In this document: piece by piece, positions 17,187 through 26,763 of the stretch
Position numbering within the stretch: position 1 is the stretch's first letter
How the letters are laid out: every line of letters begins with the position of its first letter
Translations under genes and position numbers: made by a program
From: Streptomyces sp. AP-93
GTDB taxonomy: Bacteria > Actinomycetota > Actinomycetes > Streptomycetales > Streptomycetaceae
Assembly: GCF_022808175.1 (NCBI RefSeq)
Contig: NZ_JALGBX010000004.1
Span: 377,722 to 441,721 of the forward strand
Length of the DNA: 64,000 nt
Reading direction: 5' to 3'
Notes under the pieces: generated by a model
Seen by the model: only the letters and a program-made list of their open reading frames with translations
Database searches by the model: none
What the model was told of the DNA's origin: nothing

Positions 17187-19340
17187 TCAGCCGAGGCCGG
17201 GGATCGTGGACACCAGCAGGTCGATGAGCTTGATGCCGACGAAGGGCAGGATCAGGCCGCCGAGGCCGTAGACGCCGAGGTTGCGGCGCAGCAGGTCGTG
17301 TGCGGAGGCCGGCTTGTAGCGGACTCCGCGCAGGGCGAGCGGGATCAGGGCGACGATGATCAGGGCGTTGAAGATGATCGCCGAGGTGATCGCGGAGGTC
17401 GGGCTGTGCAGGCCCATGATGTTGAGGGCTTCGAGGCCGGGGTAGGCCGCGGTGAACATCGCGGGGATGATCGCGAAGTACTTCGCCACGTCGTTCGTGA
17501 TCGAGAAGGTCGTGAGTGCGCCGCGTGTGATCAGGAGCTGTTTGCCGATCTCGACGATGTCGATGAGCTTGGTGGGGTTGGAGTCGAGGTCCACCATGTT
17601 CCCGGCCTCCTTGGCGGCCGAGGTGCCCGTGTTCATGGCCACGCCCACATCGGCCTGGGCGAGCGCCGGGGCGTCGTTCGTGCCGTCGCCCGTCATCGCG
17701 ACGAGCTTGCCGCCCTCCTGCTCCCGCTTGATGAGTGCCAGCTTGTCCTCGGGGGTGGCCTCCGCGAGGTACTCGTCGACACCGGCCTCGGCGGCGATCG
17801 CGCGGGCCGTCAGCTCGTTGTCGCCGGTCACCATGACCGTACGGATCCCCATGGCGCGCAGCTCCGCGAACCGCTCCCGTATGCCCTCCTTGACCACGTC
17901 CTTGAGGTGGATGATCCCGAGGACCCGCGGGCCGTCCCAGTCGTGGACCGCGACCAGCAGCGGGGTACCGCCGGACTCGGAGACGGCGGCCGACCACTGG
18001 GCGGCCTGCGTCGGTACCGTCCCGCCACGTGCCACCACCCAGTCGCAGACCTGTGTCACCGCGCCCTTGCGGATGGCGCAGCCCGCGCCGTTGTCCCAGC
18101 TCAGGTTGACGCCGCTCATCCGGGTGCGGGCGCTGAACGCGGTGAAGCGCGGGTTGCTCAGGTCCTCCACGGCCACCGGCTCCAGGCCGTACTGCCGGGC
18201 GAGGGCGACCACCGACCTGCCCTCGGGGGTCTCGTCGGCGAGGGAGGACAGCTGGGCGGCGTCCGCGAGCTTGATGTGGTCCGTGCCGGGCAGCGGGATG
18301 AAGGACGCGGCCTCGCGGTTTCCGAGGGTGATGGTGCCGGTCTTGTCGAGGAGCAGGGTGTTCACGTCACCGGCCGCCTCCACCGCCCGGCCGCTCATCG
18401 CGATGACGTTGCGCTGGACGAGCCGGTCCATGCCCGCGATGCCGATCGCGGACAGCAGGGCGCCGATGGTGGTGGGGATGAGGGTGACGAGGAGGGCGAC
18501 CAGAACGGTCGTGGACTGGGCGGCGCCCGCGTAGGCGGCCATCGGCTGGATGGCGAGGACCACCAGGACGAAGACGACGGTGAGCGCGGCCAGCAGGATG
18601 TTCAGCGCGATCTCGTTCGGGGTCTTCTGCCGGCTGGCACCCTCGACCAGGGCGATCATGCGGTCGATGAAGCTGTGCCCCGGGCGCGAGGTGACCCGTA
18701 CGACGACCGCGTCGGACAGTACGGTCGTACCGCCCGTCACGCCGGACCGGTCGCCGCCCGACTCCCGTAGCACGGGAGCCGATTCACCGGTGACGGCGGA
18801 CTCGTCCACCATCGCGGCGCCGTCGACCACATCACCGTCGGCCGGGATCAGCTCGCCGGCTTCGACGAGGACGAAGTCGAAGGGCTGGAGGTCGGCCGGC
18901 GTGACCACCTCGGTTTCGGCCCGGTTCAGGTTCGCCCCGTACGTCCAGTGGTTCAGGCGGACCGCGACCGTGTCCGTACGGGCCTTGCGCAGGGATTCGG
19001 CCTGGGCTTTCCCCCGGCCCTCGGCGACCGCCTCGGCGAGGTTGGCGAACAGGACGGTGAGCCAGAGCCAGACGCTGATCACCCAGGTGAAGACGGACGG
19101 GTGGAAGAGCGCCGACAGCGTGGTCAGAACGGATCCGACGGCGACGACGAACAGCACCGGCTTCTTGACCAGTTCGCGCGGGTGGAGCTTGGCCACGGCC
19201 TCCCGCGCGGAGGCGGCGAGGAGCTCGGGATCCACCACGTTCACCTGACCGGAGCGTTTCCGGGAGGGCCGGTTGACGGGGGCCCGGGGAGGGGTGCCGA
19301 GACCCGGGGGAACGTACTGCGCGGAGGCGGCGGGAGGCAT
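17187..19340 (-). CDS. kdpB: Second KdpB: P-type ATPase without adjacent KdpA/KdpC
   Basis: 717 residues, full length for KdpB, the ATP-hydrolysing subunit of the Kdp K+ pump. It keeps the actuator TGES, the phosphorylation loop [19 protein letters not shown] and the membrane helices. It parallels the KdpB at 24643-26742 throughout but has a longer, Pro/Arg-rich N-terminus and an extra loop ([16 protein letters not shown]). No kdpA or kdpC adjoins it, so it must borrow KdpFAC from the main operon or work differently. ATG 19340 is preceded by AGAAGGTC. It lies downstream of the kimA-like gene, 260 bp away on the same strand. Confidence 0.85.
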   Translation of the reverse strand: MPPAASAQYVPPGLGTPPRAPVNRPSRKRSGQVNVVDPELLAASAREAVAKLHPRELVKKPVLFVVAVGSVLTTLSALFHPSVFTWVISVWLWLTVLFANLAEAVAEGRGKAQAESLRKARTDTVAVRLNHWTYGANLNRAETEVVTPADLQPFDFVLVEAGELIPADGDVVDGAAMVDESAVTGESAPVLRESGGDRSGVTGGTTVLSDAVVVRVTSRPGHSFIDRMIALVEGASRQKTPNEIALNILLAALTVVFVLVVLAIQPMAAYAGAAQSTTVLVALLVTLIPTTIGALLSAIGIAGMDRLVQRNVIAMSGRAVEAAGDVNTLLLDKTGTITLGNREAASFIPLPGTDHIKLADAAQLSSLADETPEGRSVVALARQYGLEPVAVEDLSNPRFTAFSARTRMSGVNLSWDNGAGCAIRKGAVTQVCDWVVARGGTVPTQAAQWSAAVSESGGTPLLVAVHDWDGPRVLGIIHLKDVVKEGIRERFAELRAMGIRTVMVTGDNELTARAIAAEAGVDEYLAEATPEDKLALIKREQEGGKLVAMTGDGTNDAPALAQADVGVAMNTGTSAAKEAGNMVDLDSNPTKLIDIVEIGKQLLITRGALTTFSITNDVAKYFAIIPAMFTAAYPGLEALNIMGLHSPTSAITSAIIFNALIIVALIPLALRGVRYKPASAHDLLRRNLGVYGLGGLILPFVGIKLIDLLVSTIPGLG

Positions 19341-19553
19341 GAAGCGACCTTCTGATTCAGTTCGGGGGGTGTGGCGGGGCCCCGGCAGTTCGTGGCCGGG
19401 GGGCGCGGAAGAGGGGGTGTCGCCGCCGGGGGCTGCCCTCCATGGACCCCCTCGGCCGTCACGTGAGCAGGCGAGACCCCGGCGGCGCAACATGCAGGAA
19501 ACTACTGCCCGTTCCACAAATAACTCCCATCCGGGCGGGGGAATTGGCATCTT

Positions 19554-19605
19554 CTTGACGGCGGCGCACGAGACGCGTCAAGCCGCCGTCAAGGGCGCGT
19601 CAGCG
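19554..19605. terminator. Stem-loop plus 11-bp-period repeat between kimA-like and kdpB2
   Basis: 12-bp inverted repeat CTTGACGGCGGC (19554-19565) and complement (19582-19593) just past the kimA-like stop, so it could end that transcript. Overlapping it on the plus strand are CGTCAAG (19576), CGTCAAGG (19587) and CGTCAGC (19598) at exact 11-bp steps, the same code as the kdp repeats. The orientation is opposite to both neighbouring genes, so terminator, operator or both remain open. Confidence 0.5.
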
Positions 19606-21477
19606 TGCGCCGTCGGTGATCCGGAAGCGCAGTCGGCAGATGACGGCGTCGGTGTCGCGGCGGACGGCGTGGGCGACGACGGAGCCTCGCTGGTTCTGGA
19701 GCATCCGCTGCCACAGGTGGGCGGGTTCCGTCTCCGGGATCAGTACGGTCACCTGGGCGTCCGGGTGCGTCCGCGCGAGCTCTCGCACGTAGCCGGACAG
19801 CGGCCGGCCGAGCGACCGGGTGTCGGAGGAGAGCTCGGTCAGTTCGACGCCGGGCTTCCACAACTCCCAGTCCCTGCGCAGCGCTTCGACTGCCTCCCGG
19901 TCCTCGGGGGCCGGGTGCGTGACGGTCACGGCACGGACTTCGTCACCGAGGGAGCGGGCTGCGGTGAGGGCCTGGCAGGTCAGCTTCGACAGTCCGGAGA
20001 CGGGGACCACGACGAGCGACCGGGCCCGGTGCGGCGGCTGCGGGACGCGGCCGAGTTCGAGGCGTTCGCCGATCTCGACGTAAGCGCGCTGGACCTTCTC
20101 GAAGCCGAGGACGATCAGCGGCAGGGCGAGGACGATCAGCCAGGCGCCCTCGGTGAACTTGGTCGCGGTGACGACGACTGCCGCGACGCCCGTCAGGACT
20201 GCGCCGAAGCCGTTGAGGGCGGCCTTGCCCTGCCAGCCCTTCGGACGCTCGCCGCGCCAGTGCAGGACCATGCCGACCTGGCAGATGGTGAAGCCGGCGA
20301 AGACGCCGATGGCGAAGAGCGGGACGAGGGTGTTGGTGTCGCCGCCCGAGAAGACGAGCAGGACGGCCGAGACGAGGGCCAGCCAGACCACGCCGTGGCG
20401 GTGGACCTGGCGGTCTGCCTTGAGGGCGAAGACGTGCGGCAGGTGGTTGTCGCGGGCCAGCAGGCTCATCAGCACGGGCAGGCCGCCGAAGGAGGTGTTC
20501 GCGGCGAGCGCGAGGAGCACCATCGTGGCGAACTGGACGACGTAGAAGGCCGCGTTGTGACCGAAGGAGGCGTCCGCGAGCTGAGCGAGGACGGTCACGC
20601 CTTCGACGGGCTGGAGGTGGAAGCGGCCGATGAGGATCGACAGGCCGATCAGCATCACGCCGAGGAGGACGCCGAGGGCGACCTCAGTGCGCTGGGCACG
20701 GCGGGCGGCCGGGGCCCGGAAGGACGGCACGGCGTTGGCGACGGCCTCGACACCGGTCAGCGCCGAACAGCCGGCGGCGAAGGCCTTCAGCAGCAGGAGT
20801 ACGCCTACGGTCGTGGCGCCCTCGCCGAGCGCGGAGGCATGGCCGGCGGCGGAGGCGGTGCTGACCGGGCCGTCGCGGAAGAGGCCCACGGTGATCATCG
20901 CGAGGATCGAGCCGACGAAGAGGGCGGTCGGCACGAGGAAGGCCTTGGCGGAGTCGACGACCCCGCGCAGGTTCACGGCGGTGACCAGCACCAGCACGGA
21001 CAGACAGATCCAGACCCGCTGACCGTGCAGGCCCGGGAACGCGGACGTCAGGGCGGCCACACCGGCGGTGACCGACACCGCGACGTTCAGCACGTAGTCG
21101 AGGATCAGCGAGGCCGCGGCCACCAGGCTCGTACGTCGGCCCAGGTGCTTCTTCGCCACGGCGTACGAGCCGCCGCCGTCGGGGAACGCCGCGATCACCT
21201 GCCGGTACGAGGCCACCAGCACGGCGAGCAGCGCGGCGATCGCCAGGGTGACGGGAAGGGTGAAACCGAGGCCGTACGCACCGGCCGCGGCCAGCACCAG
21301 CACGATCGACTCGGGCCCGTACGCGACCGACGCCATCGCGTCGAGCGACAGCGCGGCCAGGCCCTGGAGGGCGGTCAGCTTGTGCCGGTCCCCCGCCCCG
21401 CCCGCGCCCGTATCAGGAGGCTCCTCCTGACCCGGCCCCTGAACAGCCGCGGTCGGTTTCCCCAGGTGTATGGCCAT
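19600..21477 (-). CDS. kimA: KimA-type high-affinity K+ importer
   Basis: 625 residues. The order of blocks follows Bacillus KimA (YdaO): LSSDAL-type start LSLDAMASVAYG, SYRQVIAAFPDGGGSYAVAK, LLKAFAAGCSALTGVEAVANAVP, ARDNHLPHVF, then a C-terminal cytoplasmic domain of about 160 residues (VVVPVSGLSK). KimA is a proton-coupled K+ symporter of the KUP/APC type, controlled by c-di-AMP in Bacillus. Here it neighbours two kdpB genes and the kdp operon, which fits K+ uptake. ATG 21477 has GGAGGGAAC as ribosome site. No ydaO-type riboswitch was recognised. Confidence 0.85.
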   Translation of the reverse strand: MAIHLGKPTAAVQGPGQEEPPDTGAGGAGDRHKLTALQGLAALSLDAMASVAYGPESIVLVLAAAGAYGLGFTLPVTLAIAALLAVLVASYRQVIAAFPDGGGSYAVAKKHLGRRTSLVAAASLILDYVLNVAVSVTAGVAALTSAFPGLHGQRVWICLSVLVLVTAVNLRGVVDSAKAFLVPTALFVGSILAMITVGLFRDGPVSTASAAGHASALGEGATTVGVLLLLKAFAAGCSALTGVEAVANAVPSFRAPAARRAQRTEVALGVLLGVMLIGLSILIGRFHLQPVEGVTVLAQLADASFGHNAAFYVVQFATMVLLALAANTSFGGLPVLMSLLARDNHLPHVFALKADRQVHRHGVVWLALVSAVLLVFSGGDTNTLVPLFAIGVFAGFTICQVGMVLHWRGERPKGWQGKAALNGFGAVLTGVAAVVVTATKFTEGAWLIVLALPLIVLGFEKVQRAYVEIGERLELGRVPQPPHRARSLVVVPVSGLSKLTCQALTAARSLGDEVRAVTVTHPAPEDREAVEALRRDWELWKPGVELTELSSDTRSLGRPLSGYVRELARTHPDAQVTVLIPETEPAHLWQRMLQNQRGSVVAHAVRRDTDAVICRLRFRITDGAR

Positions 21478-21490
21478 GTCGCCGTTCCCT

Positions 21491-21540
21491 CCGAGTGAGC
21501 AAAGTTCCGAATGAGCAAGTTCCGCATGAGCAAAGTGAGG
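21491..21540 (-). repeat. Three 15-16-bp direct repeats before the kimA-like start
   Basis: Plus-strand units begin CCGAGTGAGCAAAGTT (21491), CCGAATGAGCAAGTT (21507) and CCGCATGAGCAAAGT (21522). They occupy 14-63 bp upstream of the start codon, and the unit nearest the gene contributes the CGGAGGG ribosome site on the coding strand. They could bind a regulator or form alternative ribosome-site structures. Confidence 0.6.
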
Positions 21541-21751
21541 ACAGCGTCGGAGGCCTGCCGCACGGCCGCCAGCACTCTTGGCGCCATTCATACGACTCCC
21601 CGGCCGCTCTTCACGTGTTCCATACGCGTGGGTGGCGGCGGCGTATGAAGGCCGTCAAAAGGGCGCAGTCGCGGGTCGTCCCGGCTCCGGCGAGAGGCAG
21701 GCTGGTCATGGGCGGCACCTGCCCCGCCCCAGCACCCGAGGAGAAGACTTG

Positions 21752-21841
21752 ATGGACGCGGAGAACCTGGTCGGCCTGCTCATCGCCCTGGCACTGCTCG
21801 GCTACCTCGTGTTCGCTCTGATCAAGCCCGACAAGTTCTGA
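21752..21841 (+). CDS. kdpF: KdpF-like small subunit (copy 1)
   Basis: 29 residues: MDAENLVGLLIALALLGYLVF then ALIKPDKF. One membrane helix with the Pro-Asp-Lys-Phe tail usual for KdpF, the small stabilising subunit of the Kdp ATPase. GAGGAG lies upstream of ATG 21752. It is 1.1 kb before the kdpF that directly precedes kdpA and is followed by the DUF4118 gene, so it is a second copy. Confidence 0.75.
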   Translation: MDAENLVGLLIALALLGYLVFALIKPDKF

Positions 21842-21888
21842 TCAACGCTCTGGAAACAAGAGCGGCGGGTCCGGACGGGAGGCATCAC

Positions 21889-22647
21889 ATGTCCGGCTAC
21901 TGGTACCGGTTCCGCGACCCCATCGCGCTGGTCGCGGGCCTCGTGGTCCCCTTCCTGGCGGCGCTCGCGCTCATGCCCTTCCGTACGGATCTCTCCGCGA
22001 CGAACGCGGCGCTGATCCTCGTCGTCGCGGTGGTCGCCGTGGCCGCCCTGGGCAGCCGGCCGGCGGGAGCGATCGCCGCGCTCTCGGCGGCCGCCTGGTT
22101 CGACTTCTTCCTCACCCGGCCCTACCAGCGGTTCGCCATCTCCGACCGCGCCGACATCGAGACGGCCGTCCTGCTGCTCTGCGTCGGCCTGATCGTCTCC
22201 CAGCTCGCCGTGCGCGCACGCCGGCTCCAGGCCGTCGTGGTCACCGACGCCGCGCACCTGTCGAGCCTCCGGGGCACCGCCCGGCTCGCCGAGGACGGCG
22301 GCTCGCCCGAGGACGTGGTCGAGTACGTGCGCCGCGAACTCGTCGGCCTGCTGGGCCTGCGCGGCTGCCGCTTCGAGTACGGGACCCTGATGGGGAACCT
22401 GCCGCGCCTGGAGCACGGCGGCGGTCTCTGGCTCCGCCGCGGGAGCCGGATCACCGAGTACGCCGACTGGCCGGACGGAGCGACCGAACTGCGGGTCACC
22501 GGCGGCGGCCACTACTACGGCCGCTTCCTCCTCGACCCGCTCCCGGGCCGTCCCCTGCCCTCCGAGGAAGCCCGGCTCGTAGCCGTCGCGCTGGCCGCAC
22601 AGGCCGGCTCCGCGCTGGACAGTGCGGGCCTCTCCCATCAGGGCTGA
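21889..22647 (+). CDS. DUF4118 protein: KdpD-like membrane/GAF module without kinase
   Basis: 252 residues. Four hydrophobic helices (about residues 10-108, including FLAALALMPF and AAWFDFFLTRPYQRF) form the DUF4118 membrane unit of KdpD; a GAF-like soluble half follows. The FDFFLTRPYQRF(A)ISD block matches the KdpD counterpart NYYFTPPLHEFTISD in the same window. The N-terminal KdpD/UspA part and the HisKA and ATPase domains are absent, and no decay is visible, so it may modulate KdpD or sense K+ or membrane state by itself. GGGAGG precedes ATG 21889. Confidence 0.75.
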   Translation: MSGYWYRFRDPIALVAGLVVPFLAALALMPFRTDLSATNAALILVVAVVAVAALGSRPAGAIAALSAAAWFDFFLTRPYQRFAISDRADIETAVLLLCVGLIVSQLAVRARRLQAVVVTDAAHLSSLRGTARLAEDGGSPEDVVEYVRRELVGLLGLRGCRFEYGTLMGNLPRLEHGGGLWLRRGSRITEYADWPDGATELRVTGGGHYYGRFLLDPLPGRPLPSEEARLVAVALAAQAGSALDSAGLSHQG

Positions 22648-22668
22648 CCCCTGGGAGCGGCCCTTCCC

Positions 22669-22719
22669 CGTAAGGACGGCGTTAAGGGTTCCCGTCCCGC
22701 CGTAAGGACCACGTCAAGG
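22669..22719 (+). promoter_or_regulatory. Two 11-bp-period repeat pairs upstream of the kdp operon (probable KdpE sites)
   Basis: Pair 1: CGTAAGG (22669) and CGTTAAGG (22680). Pair 2: CGTAAGG (22701) and CGTCAAGG (22712). Each pair is spaced 11 bp; the pairs are 32 bp apart, about three helical turns. As 20-mers the pairs match at 17 positions. They end 87 bp before the first operon gene, just upstream of an A/T-richer stretch (GTATTAAC). OmpR-family regulators bind such direct repeats; KdpE is encoded in the operon. Confidence 0.7.
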
Positions 22720-22805
22720 CGTATTAACACCCGGGTGAAGACACGGTTGTCTCGTCATCGGCCAGCTGGCCGATTCATCTCTTCCTCTTCACTCAGGAGC
22801 TCACG

Positions 22806-22889
22806 ATGGCCGATCTGGCCTTCGTCGTCACCACGGTCGCGGTGTTCGCGCTGGTGGCTCTCATCGCCCGGGGGGTGACCAAGCTGTGA
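22806..22889 (+). CDS. 27-residue single-helix peptide leading the kdp operon
   Basis: One hydrophobic helix (AFVVTTVAVFALVALIARG) after MADL, ending VTKL. CAGGAG stands at a good distance from ATG 22806. Its stop overlaps the kdpF GTG (GTGA), so translation is coupled. Not KdpF itself; family unknown. Position suggests an extra small subunit or regulator of the pump. Confidence 0.6.
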   Translation: MADLAFVVTTVAVFALVALIARGVTKL

Positions 22890-22975
22890 CTGCCGAAAAC
22901 ATCGTCGGCCTCGTCGTGGCCGTCTCCCTGCTCGGCTACCTCGTCCTCGCCCTCGTGTACCCGGAGAGGTTCTAG
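22886..22975 (+). CDS. kdpF: KdpF, small subunit of the K+-transporting ATPase (copy 2)
   Basis: 29 residues from GTG 22886: VTAENIVGLVVAVSLLGYLV, then LALVYPERF. Single helix with the N-terminal ENIVGL and C-terminal YPERF pattern of KdpF. Six bases separate it from kdpA. Closely related to copy 1 at 21752. Confidence 0.85.
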   Translation: MTAENIVGLVVAVSLLGYLVLALVYPERF

Positions 22976-22981
22976 CCACCG

Positions 22982-24646
22982 ATGAGTCCCGTTCTCGCTG
23001 GTGTGCTCCAGCTCCTCGCACTGATCGCCGCGCTCGCCCTGGCCTACCGCCCGCTGGGCGACTACATGGCCAAGGTCTACTCCTCCGAGAAGCACTACAA
23101 GCCGGAGAAGTGGATCTACAAGGCCATCGGCGCCAACCCGTCGGCCGAAATGCGCTGGCCCGCCTACCTCCGCGGCGTCCTCGCCTTCTCGGCGGTCTCC
23201 GTCCTCTTCCTCTACGGCCTCCAGCGGGCCCAGGGCATCCTGCCCGGCTCGCTCGGCTTCTCCGCGATCGACCCGGACCAGGCCTTCAACACGGCCGCGT
23301 CCTTCGTCGCGAACACCAACTGGCAGTCGTACTACGGCGAGCAGGCCATGGGCCACGTCGTCCAGACCGGCGGCCTGGCGGTGCAGAACTTCGTCTCGGC
23401 GGCGGTCGGCATGGCCGTCGCGGTCGCCCTCGTACGGGGCTTCGCGCGCTCCCGAACGGGTGAACTCGGCAACTTCTGGGCCGACATGGTCCGCGGCGTC
23501 GTCCGCATCCTGCTCCCGATCTCCGTCGTCGGAGCGCTCGTCCTCGTCGCCTGCGGCGCGATCCAGAACTTCTCCGGCATCCACGAAGTCGGCCAGTTCA
23601 CGGGGGGTTCGCAGCAGTGGAACGGCGGCGCGGTCGCCTCGCAGGAAGTGATCAAGGAGCTGGGTACGAACGGCGGCGGTTACTTCAACGCCAACTCCGC
23701 GCACCCCTTCGAGAACCCCAACCCGTTCTCGAACCTCTTCGAGATCTTCCTGATCCTGGTCATCCCGTTCTCGCTGACCCGCACCTTCGGCAAGCTCGTC
23801 GGCTCCGTCAAGCAGGGCTACGCGATCCTCGCCACGATGGCCACCATCTGGCTCTGCTTCACCGCGCTGATGATGTGGACCGAGTTCGCCCACCACGGTC
23901 CCGCGTTCGATGTCGCGGGCGGGGCGATGGAGGGCAAGGAGACGCGCTTCGGCATCGGCGCGTCCGCGATCTTCTCGGTCGCCACCACGCTCACGTCCAC
24001 GGGTGCGGTCAACTCCTTCCACTCCTCCTACACCGGCCTCGGCGGCGGGATCCAGCTGCTGGGCATGCAGCTCGGCGAGATCGCGCCCGGCGGCGTCGGC
24101 TCCGGCCTCTACGGCATGCTGATCATGGCGATCATCGCGGTGTTCATCGCCGGCCTGATGGTCGGCCGCACCCCCGAGTACCTGGGCAAGAAGATCGGCA
24201 CCCGCCAGATCAAGTTCGCCGCCTGCTACATCCTCATCACCCCGGCCCTGGTCCTCGGCTTCACCGCGGCGGCCATGGCCCTGCCCACCCCGGGCAACTC
24301 GATGACCAACTCCGGGGCGCACGGCTTCTCCGAGATCCTCTACGCCTACACCTCGGGCGCCAACAACAACGGCTCCGCCTTCGCCGGCCTGAACGCCGAC
24401 ACCCAGTGGTTCAACAGCACCATCGGCATCGCCATGCTGCTGGGCCGCTTCCTGCCCATGGTGTTCGTCCTCGCGCTGGCCGGCTCGCTGGCCGAGCAGA
24501 AGCCGGTCCCCGAGACGGCGGGCACGCTCCGCACCGACAAGCCGCTCTACACGGGCCTGCTCGTCGGCACGATCCTCATCATCACCGGTCTGACCTACTT
24601 CCCGGCCCTGGCGCTGGGTCCGCTCGCCGAAGGGCTCGCCTCATGA
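22982..24646 (+). CDS. kdpA: KdpA, K+-channel-like subunit of the Kdp ATPase
   Basis: 554 residues, ten or so membrane helices, four selectivity-filter repeats: [35 protein letters not shown] and GANNNGSAF. These are the K+-binding loops of the SKT-superfamily subunit that admits K+. Its stop overlaps the kdpB start (ATGA). Confidence 0.95.
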   Translation: MSPVLAGVLQLLALIAALALAYRPLGDYMAKVYSSEKHYKPEKWIYKAIGANPSAEMRWPAYLRGVLAFSAVSVLFLYGLQRAQGILPGSLGFSAIDPDQAFNTAASFVANTNWQSYYGEQAMGHVVQTGGLAVQNFVSAAVGMAVAVALVRGFARSRTGELGNFWADMVRGVVRILLPISVVGALVLVACGAIQNFSGIHEVGQFTGGSQQWNGGAVASQEVIKELGTNGGGYFNANSAHPFENPNPFSNLFEIFLILVIPFSLTRTFGKLVGSVKQGYAILATMATIWLCFTALMMWTEFAHHGPAFDVAGGAMEGKETRFGIGASAIFSVATTLTSTGAVNSFHSSYTGLGGGIQLLGMQLGEIAPGGVGSGLYGMLIMAIIAVFIAGLMVGRTPEYLGKKIGTRQIKFAACYILITPALVLGFTAAAMALPTPGNSMTNSGAHGFSEILYAYTSGANNNGSAFAGLNADTQWFNSTIGIAMLLGRFLPMVFVLALAGSLAEQKPVPETAGTLRTDKPLYTGLLVGTILIITGLTYFPALALGPLAEGLAS

Positions 24647-26742
24647 GCACCGCCACACCTACCAGGGCTCCGCACCAGGACGTGCCCACCGGACACAAGC
24701 CGGACTCCGGACGCGTGGGCGGCGGCCTCTTCGACCCCAAGCAGCTGCTGAAGTCCTTCCCGGACGCCGTCCGCAAGCTCGACCCGCGCGTCATGATCAA
24801 GTCGCCGGTCATGTTCGTCGTCCTGATCGGCTCGGTCGTCACGACCGTCCTGGCGATCAAGGACCCGACGGATTGGTTCGGCTGGGCGATCACGGCCTGG
24901 CTGTGGCTGACGACCGTCTTCGCCAACCTCGCCGAGGCGGTCGCGGAGGGCCGAGGGAAAGCCCAGGCCGACACCCTGCGCAAGGCCAAGACCGACACCG
25001 TCGCCCGCCGCCTCAACGGCTCGGCGGAGGAGCAGGTGCCCGGCACGGAGCTGCGTATCGGCGACCTCGTGGTCTGCGAGGCCGGGGACATCATCCCCGG
25101 CGACGGTGACGTGGTCGAAGGTGTCGCGTCCGTGGACGAGTCGGCCATCACCGGCGAATCGGCCCCGGTCATCCGGGAGTCGGGCGGCGACCGCTCCGCG
25201 GTGACCGGCGGAACGAAGGTGCTCTCCGACCGGATCGTCGTCAAGATCACGACGAAGCCCGGCGAGACCTTCATCGACCGGATGATCGCCCTGGTCGAGG
25301 GTGCGGCCCGGCAGAAGACGCCGAACGAGATCGCGCTGAACATCCTGCTCGCGTCCCTCACGATCGTGTTCCTGCTCGCGGTGGTCACCCTCCAGCCCTT
25401 CGCCATCTACGCGGGCGCCAAGCAGTCGATGATCGTGCTGACGGCCCTGCTGGTCTGCCTGATCCCCACCACCATCGGCGCCCTGCTCTCGGCCATCGGC
25501 ATCGCGGGCATGGACCGGCTGGTCCAGCGCAACGTCCTGGCCATGTCCGGGCGGGCAGTCGAGGCCGCCGGCGACGTCTCGACCCTCCTGCTCGACAAGA
25601 CCGGCACCATCACCCTCGGCAACCGTCAGGCCTCCGAGTTCGTACCGGTGAAGGGCACGACGGAAGCCGAGCTGGCCGATGCGGCCCAGCTGTCCTCGCT
25701 GGCCGACGAGACCCCCGAGGGCCGCTCCATCGTGGTCCTCGCGAAGGAGAAGTACGGCCTGCGCGAACGCCACCAGGGCGAGCTGACCGGCGCCGAGTGG
25801 GTGCCCTTCACCGCGCAGACCCGCATGTCCGGTGTCGACGTGGACGGCAAGAAGACCCGCAAGGGCGCGGCGGGCTCCGTGATCACCTGGGTCAAGGAAC
25901 AGGGCGGCAGGGTCTCCGAGGATGCCGACCTCCTCGCCAACCGCATCTCCGAGGCTGGTGGTACACCGCTCCTGGTGGCCGTGGAGGACGGGCGCGGGGC
26001 CCGTGTCCTGGGCGTCATCCATCTCAAGGACGTGGTCAAGGAGGGCATGCGCGAACGCTTCGACGAGCTGCGGCGCATGGGCATCAAGACCATCATGATC
26101 ACCGGCGACAACCCCCTGACCGCCAAGGCCATCGCCGAGGAGGCGGGCGTCGACGACTTCCTCGCCGAGGCCACCCCCGAAGACAAGATGGCCCTCATCA
26201 AGCGGGAACAGGCCGGCGGAAAGCTCGTCGCCATGACCGGCGACGGCACGAACGACGCCCCGGCCCTCGCCCAGGCCGACGTCGGCGTCGCCATGAACAC
26301 CGGCACCTCGGCCGCCAAGGAAGCCGGGAACATGGTGGACCTGGACTCCAACCCCACCAAGCTCATCGAAATCGTCGAGATCGGCAAACAGTTGCTGATC
26401 ACCCGCGGCGCCCTGACCACCTTCTCCATCGCCAACGACGTCGCCAAGTACTTCGCGATCATCCCCGCCATGTTCGCCGTGGTCTACCCGGGCCTCGACA
26501 AGCTCAACATCATGGGCCTGGCCTCGCCGGAGTCGGCGATCCTCTCCGCGGTCATCTTCAACGCGCTGATCATCATCGCGCTCGTCCCGCTCGCCCTCAA
26601 GGGCGTCCAATACAAGCCGACCAGCGCCGACAAGATGCTCCGCCGCAACATCGGAATCTACGGACTCGGCGGCCTCATCGCCCCGTTCATCGGCATCAAG
26701 ATCATCGACCTGCTCATCTCCCTCATCCCCGGCCTCTCCTGA
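24643..26742 (+). CDS. kdpB: KdpB, catalytic P-type ATPase subunit
   Basis: 699 residues. TGES in the actuator domain, phosphorylated Asp in [20 protein letters not shown] and [10 protein letters not shown] in the nucleotide/phosphorylation domains, and the helix with [15 protein letters not shown]. Complete. It is the partner of the flanking kdpA and kdpC; a paralogue without partners lies at 17187-19340. Confidence 0.95.
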   Translation: MSTATPTRAPHQDVPTGHKPDSGRVGGGLFDPKQLLKSFPDAVRKLDPRVMIKSPVMFVVLIGSVVTTVLAIKDPTDWFGWAITAWLWLTTVFANLAEAVAEGRGKAQADTLRKAKTDTVARRLNGSAEEQVPGTELRIGDLVVCEAGDIIPGDGDVVEGVASVDESAITGESAPVIRESGGDRSAVTGGTKVLSDRIVVKITTKPGETFIDRMIALVEGAARQKTPNEIALNILLASLTIVFLLAVVTLQPFAIYAGAKQSMIVLTALLVCLIPTTIGALLSAIGIAGMDRLVQRNVLAMSGRAVEAAGDVSTLLLDKTGTITLGNRQASEFVPVKGTTEAELADAAQLSSLADETPEGRSIVVLAKEKYGLRERHQGELTGAEWVPFTAQTRMSGVDVDGKKTRKGAAGSVITWVKEQGGRVSEDADLLANRISEAGGTPLLVAVEDGRGARVLGVIHLKDVVKEGMRERFDELRRMGIKTIMITGDNPLTAKAIAEEAGVDDFLAEATPEDKMALIKREQAGGKLVAMTGDGTNDAPALAQADVGVAMNTGTSAAKEAGNMVDLDSNPTKLIEIVEIGKQLLITRGALTTFSIANDVAKYFAIIPAMFAVVYPGLDKLNIMGLASPESAILSAVIFNALIIIALVPLALKGVQYKPTSADKMLRRNIGIYGLGGLIAPFIGIKIIDLLISLIPGLS

Positions 26743-26763
26743 TTAGGTGCGTGCTGATCCGTC

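Noticed and set aside
19341..21590. ydaO-type c-di-AMP riboswitch for the kimA-like or kdpB2 gene
   Set aside because: I looked in both leaders and could not identify the conserved core; only direct repeats are visible. A covariance-model search would be decisive.
22648..22805. PHO box for PhoP in the kdp promoter
   Set aside because: The 11-bp step is similar, but the half-site CGTnAAGG differs from the GTTCACC-type PHO box.
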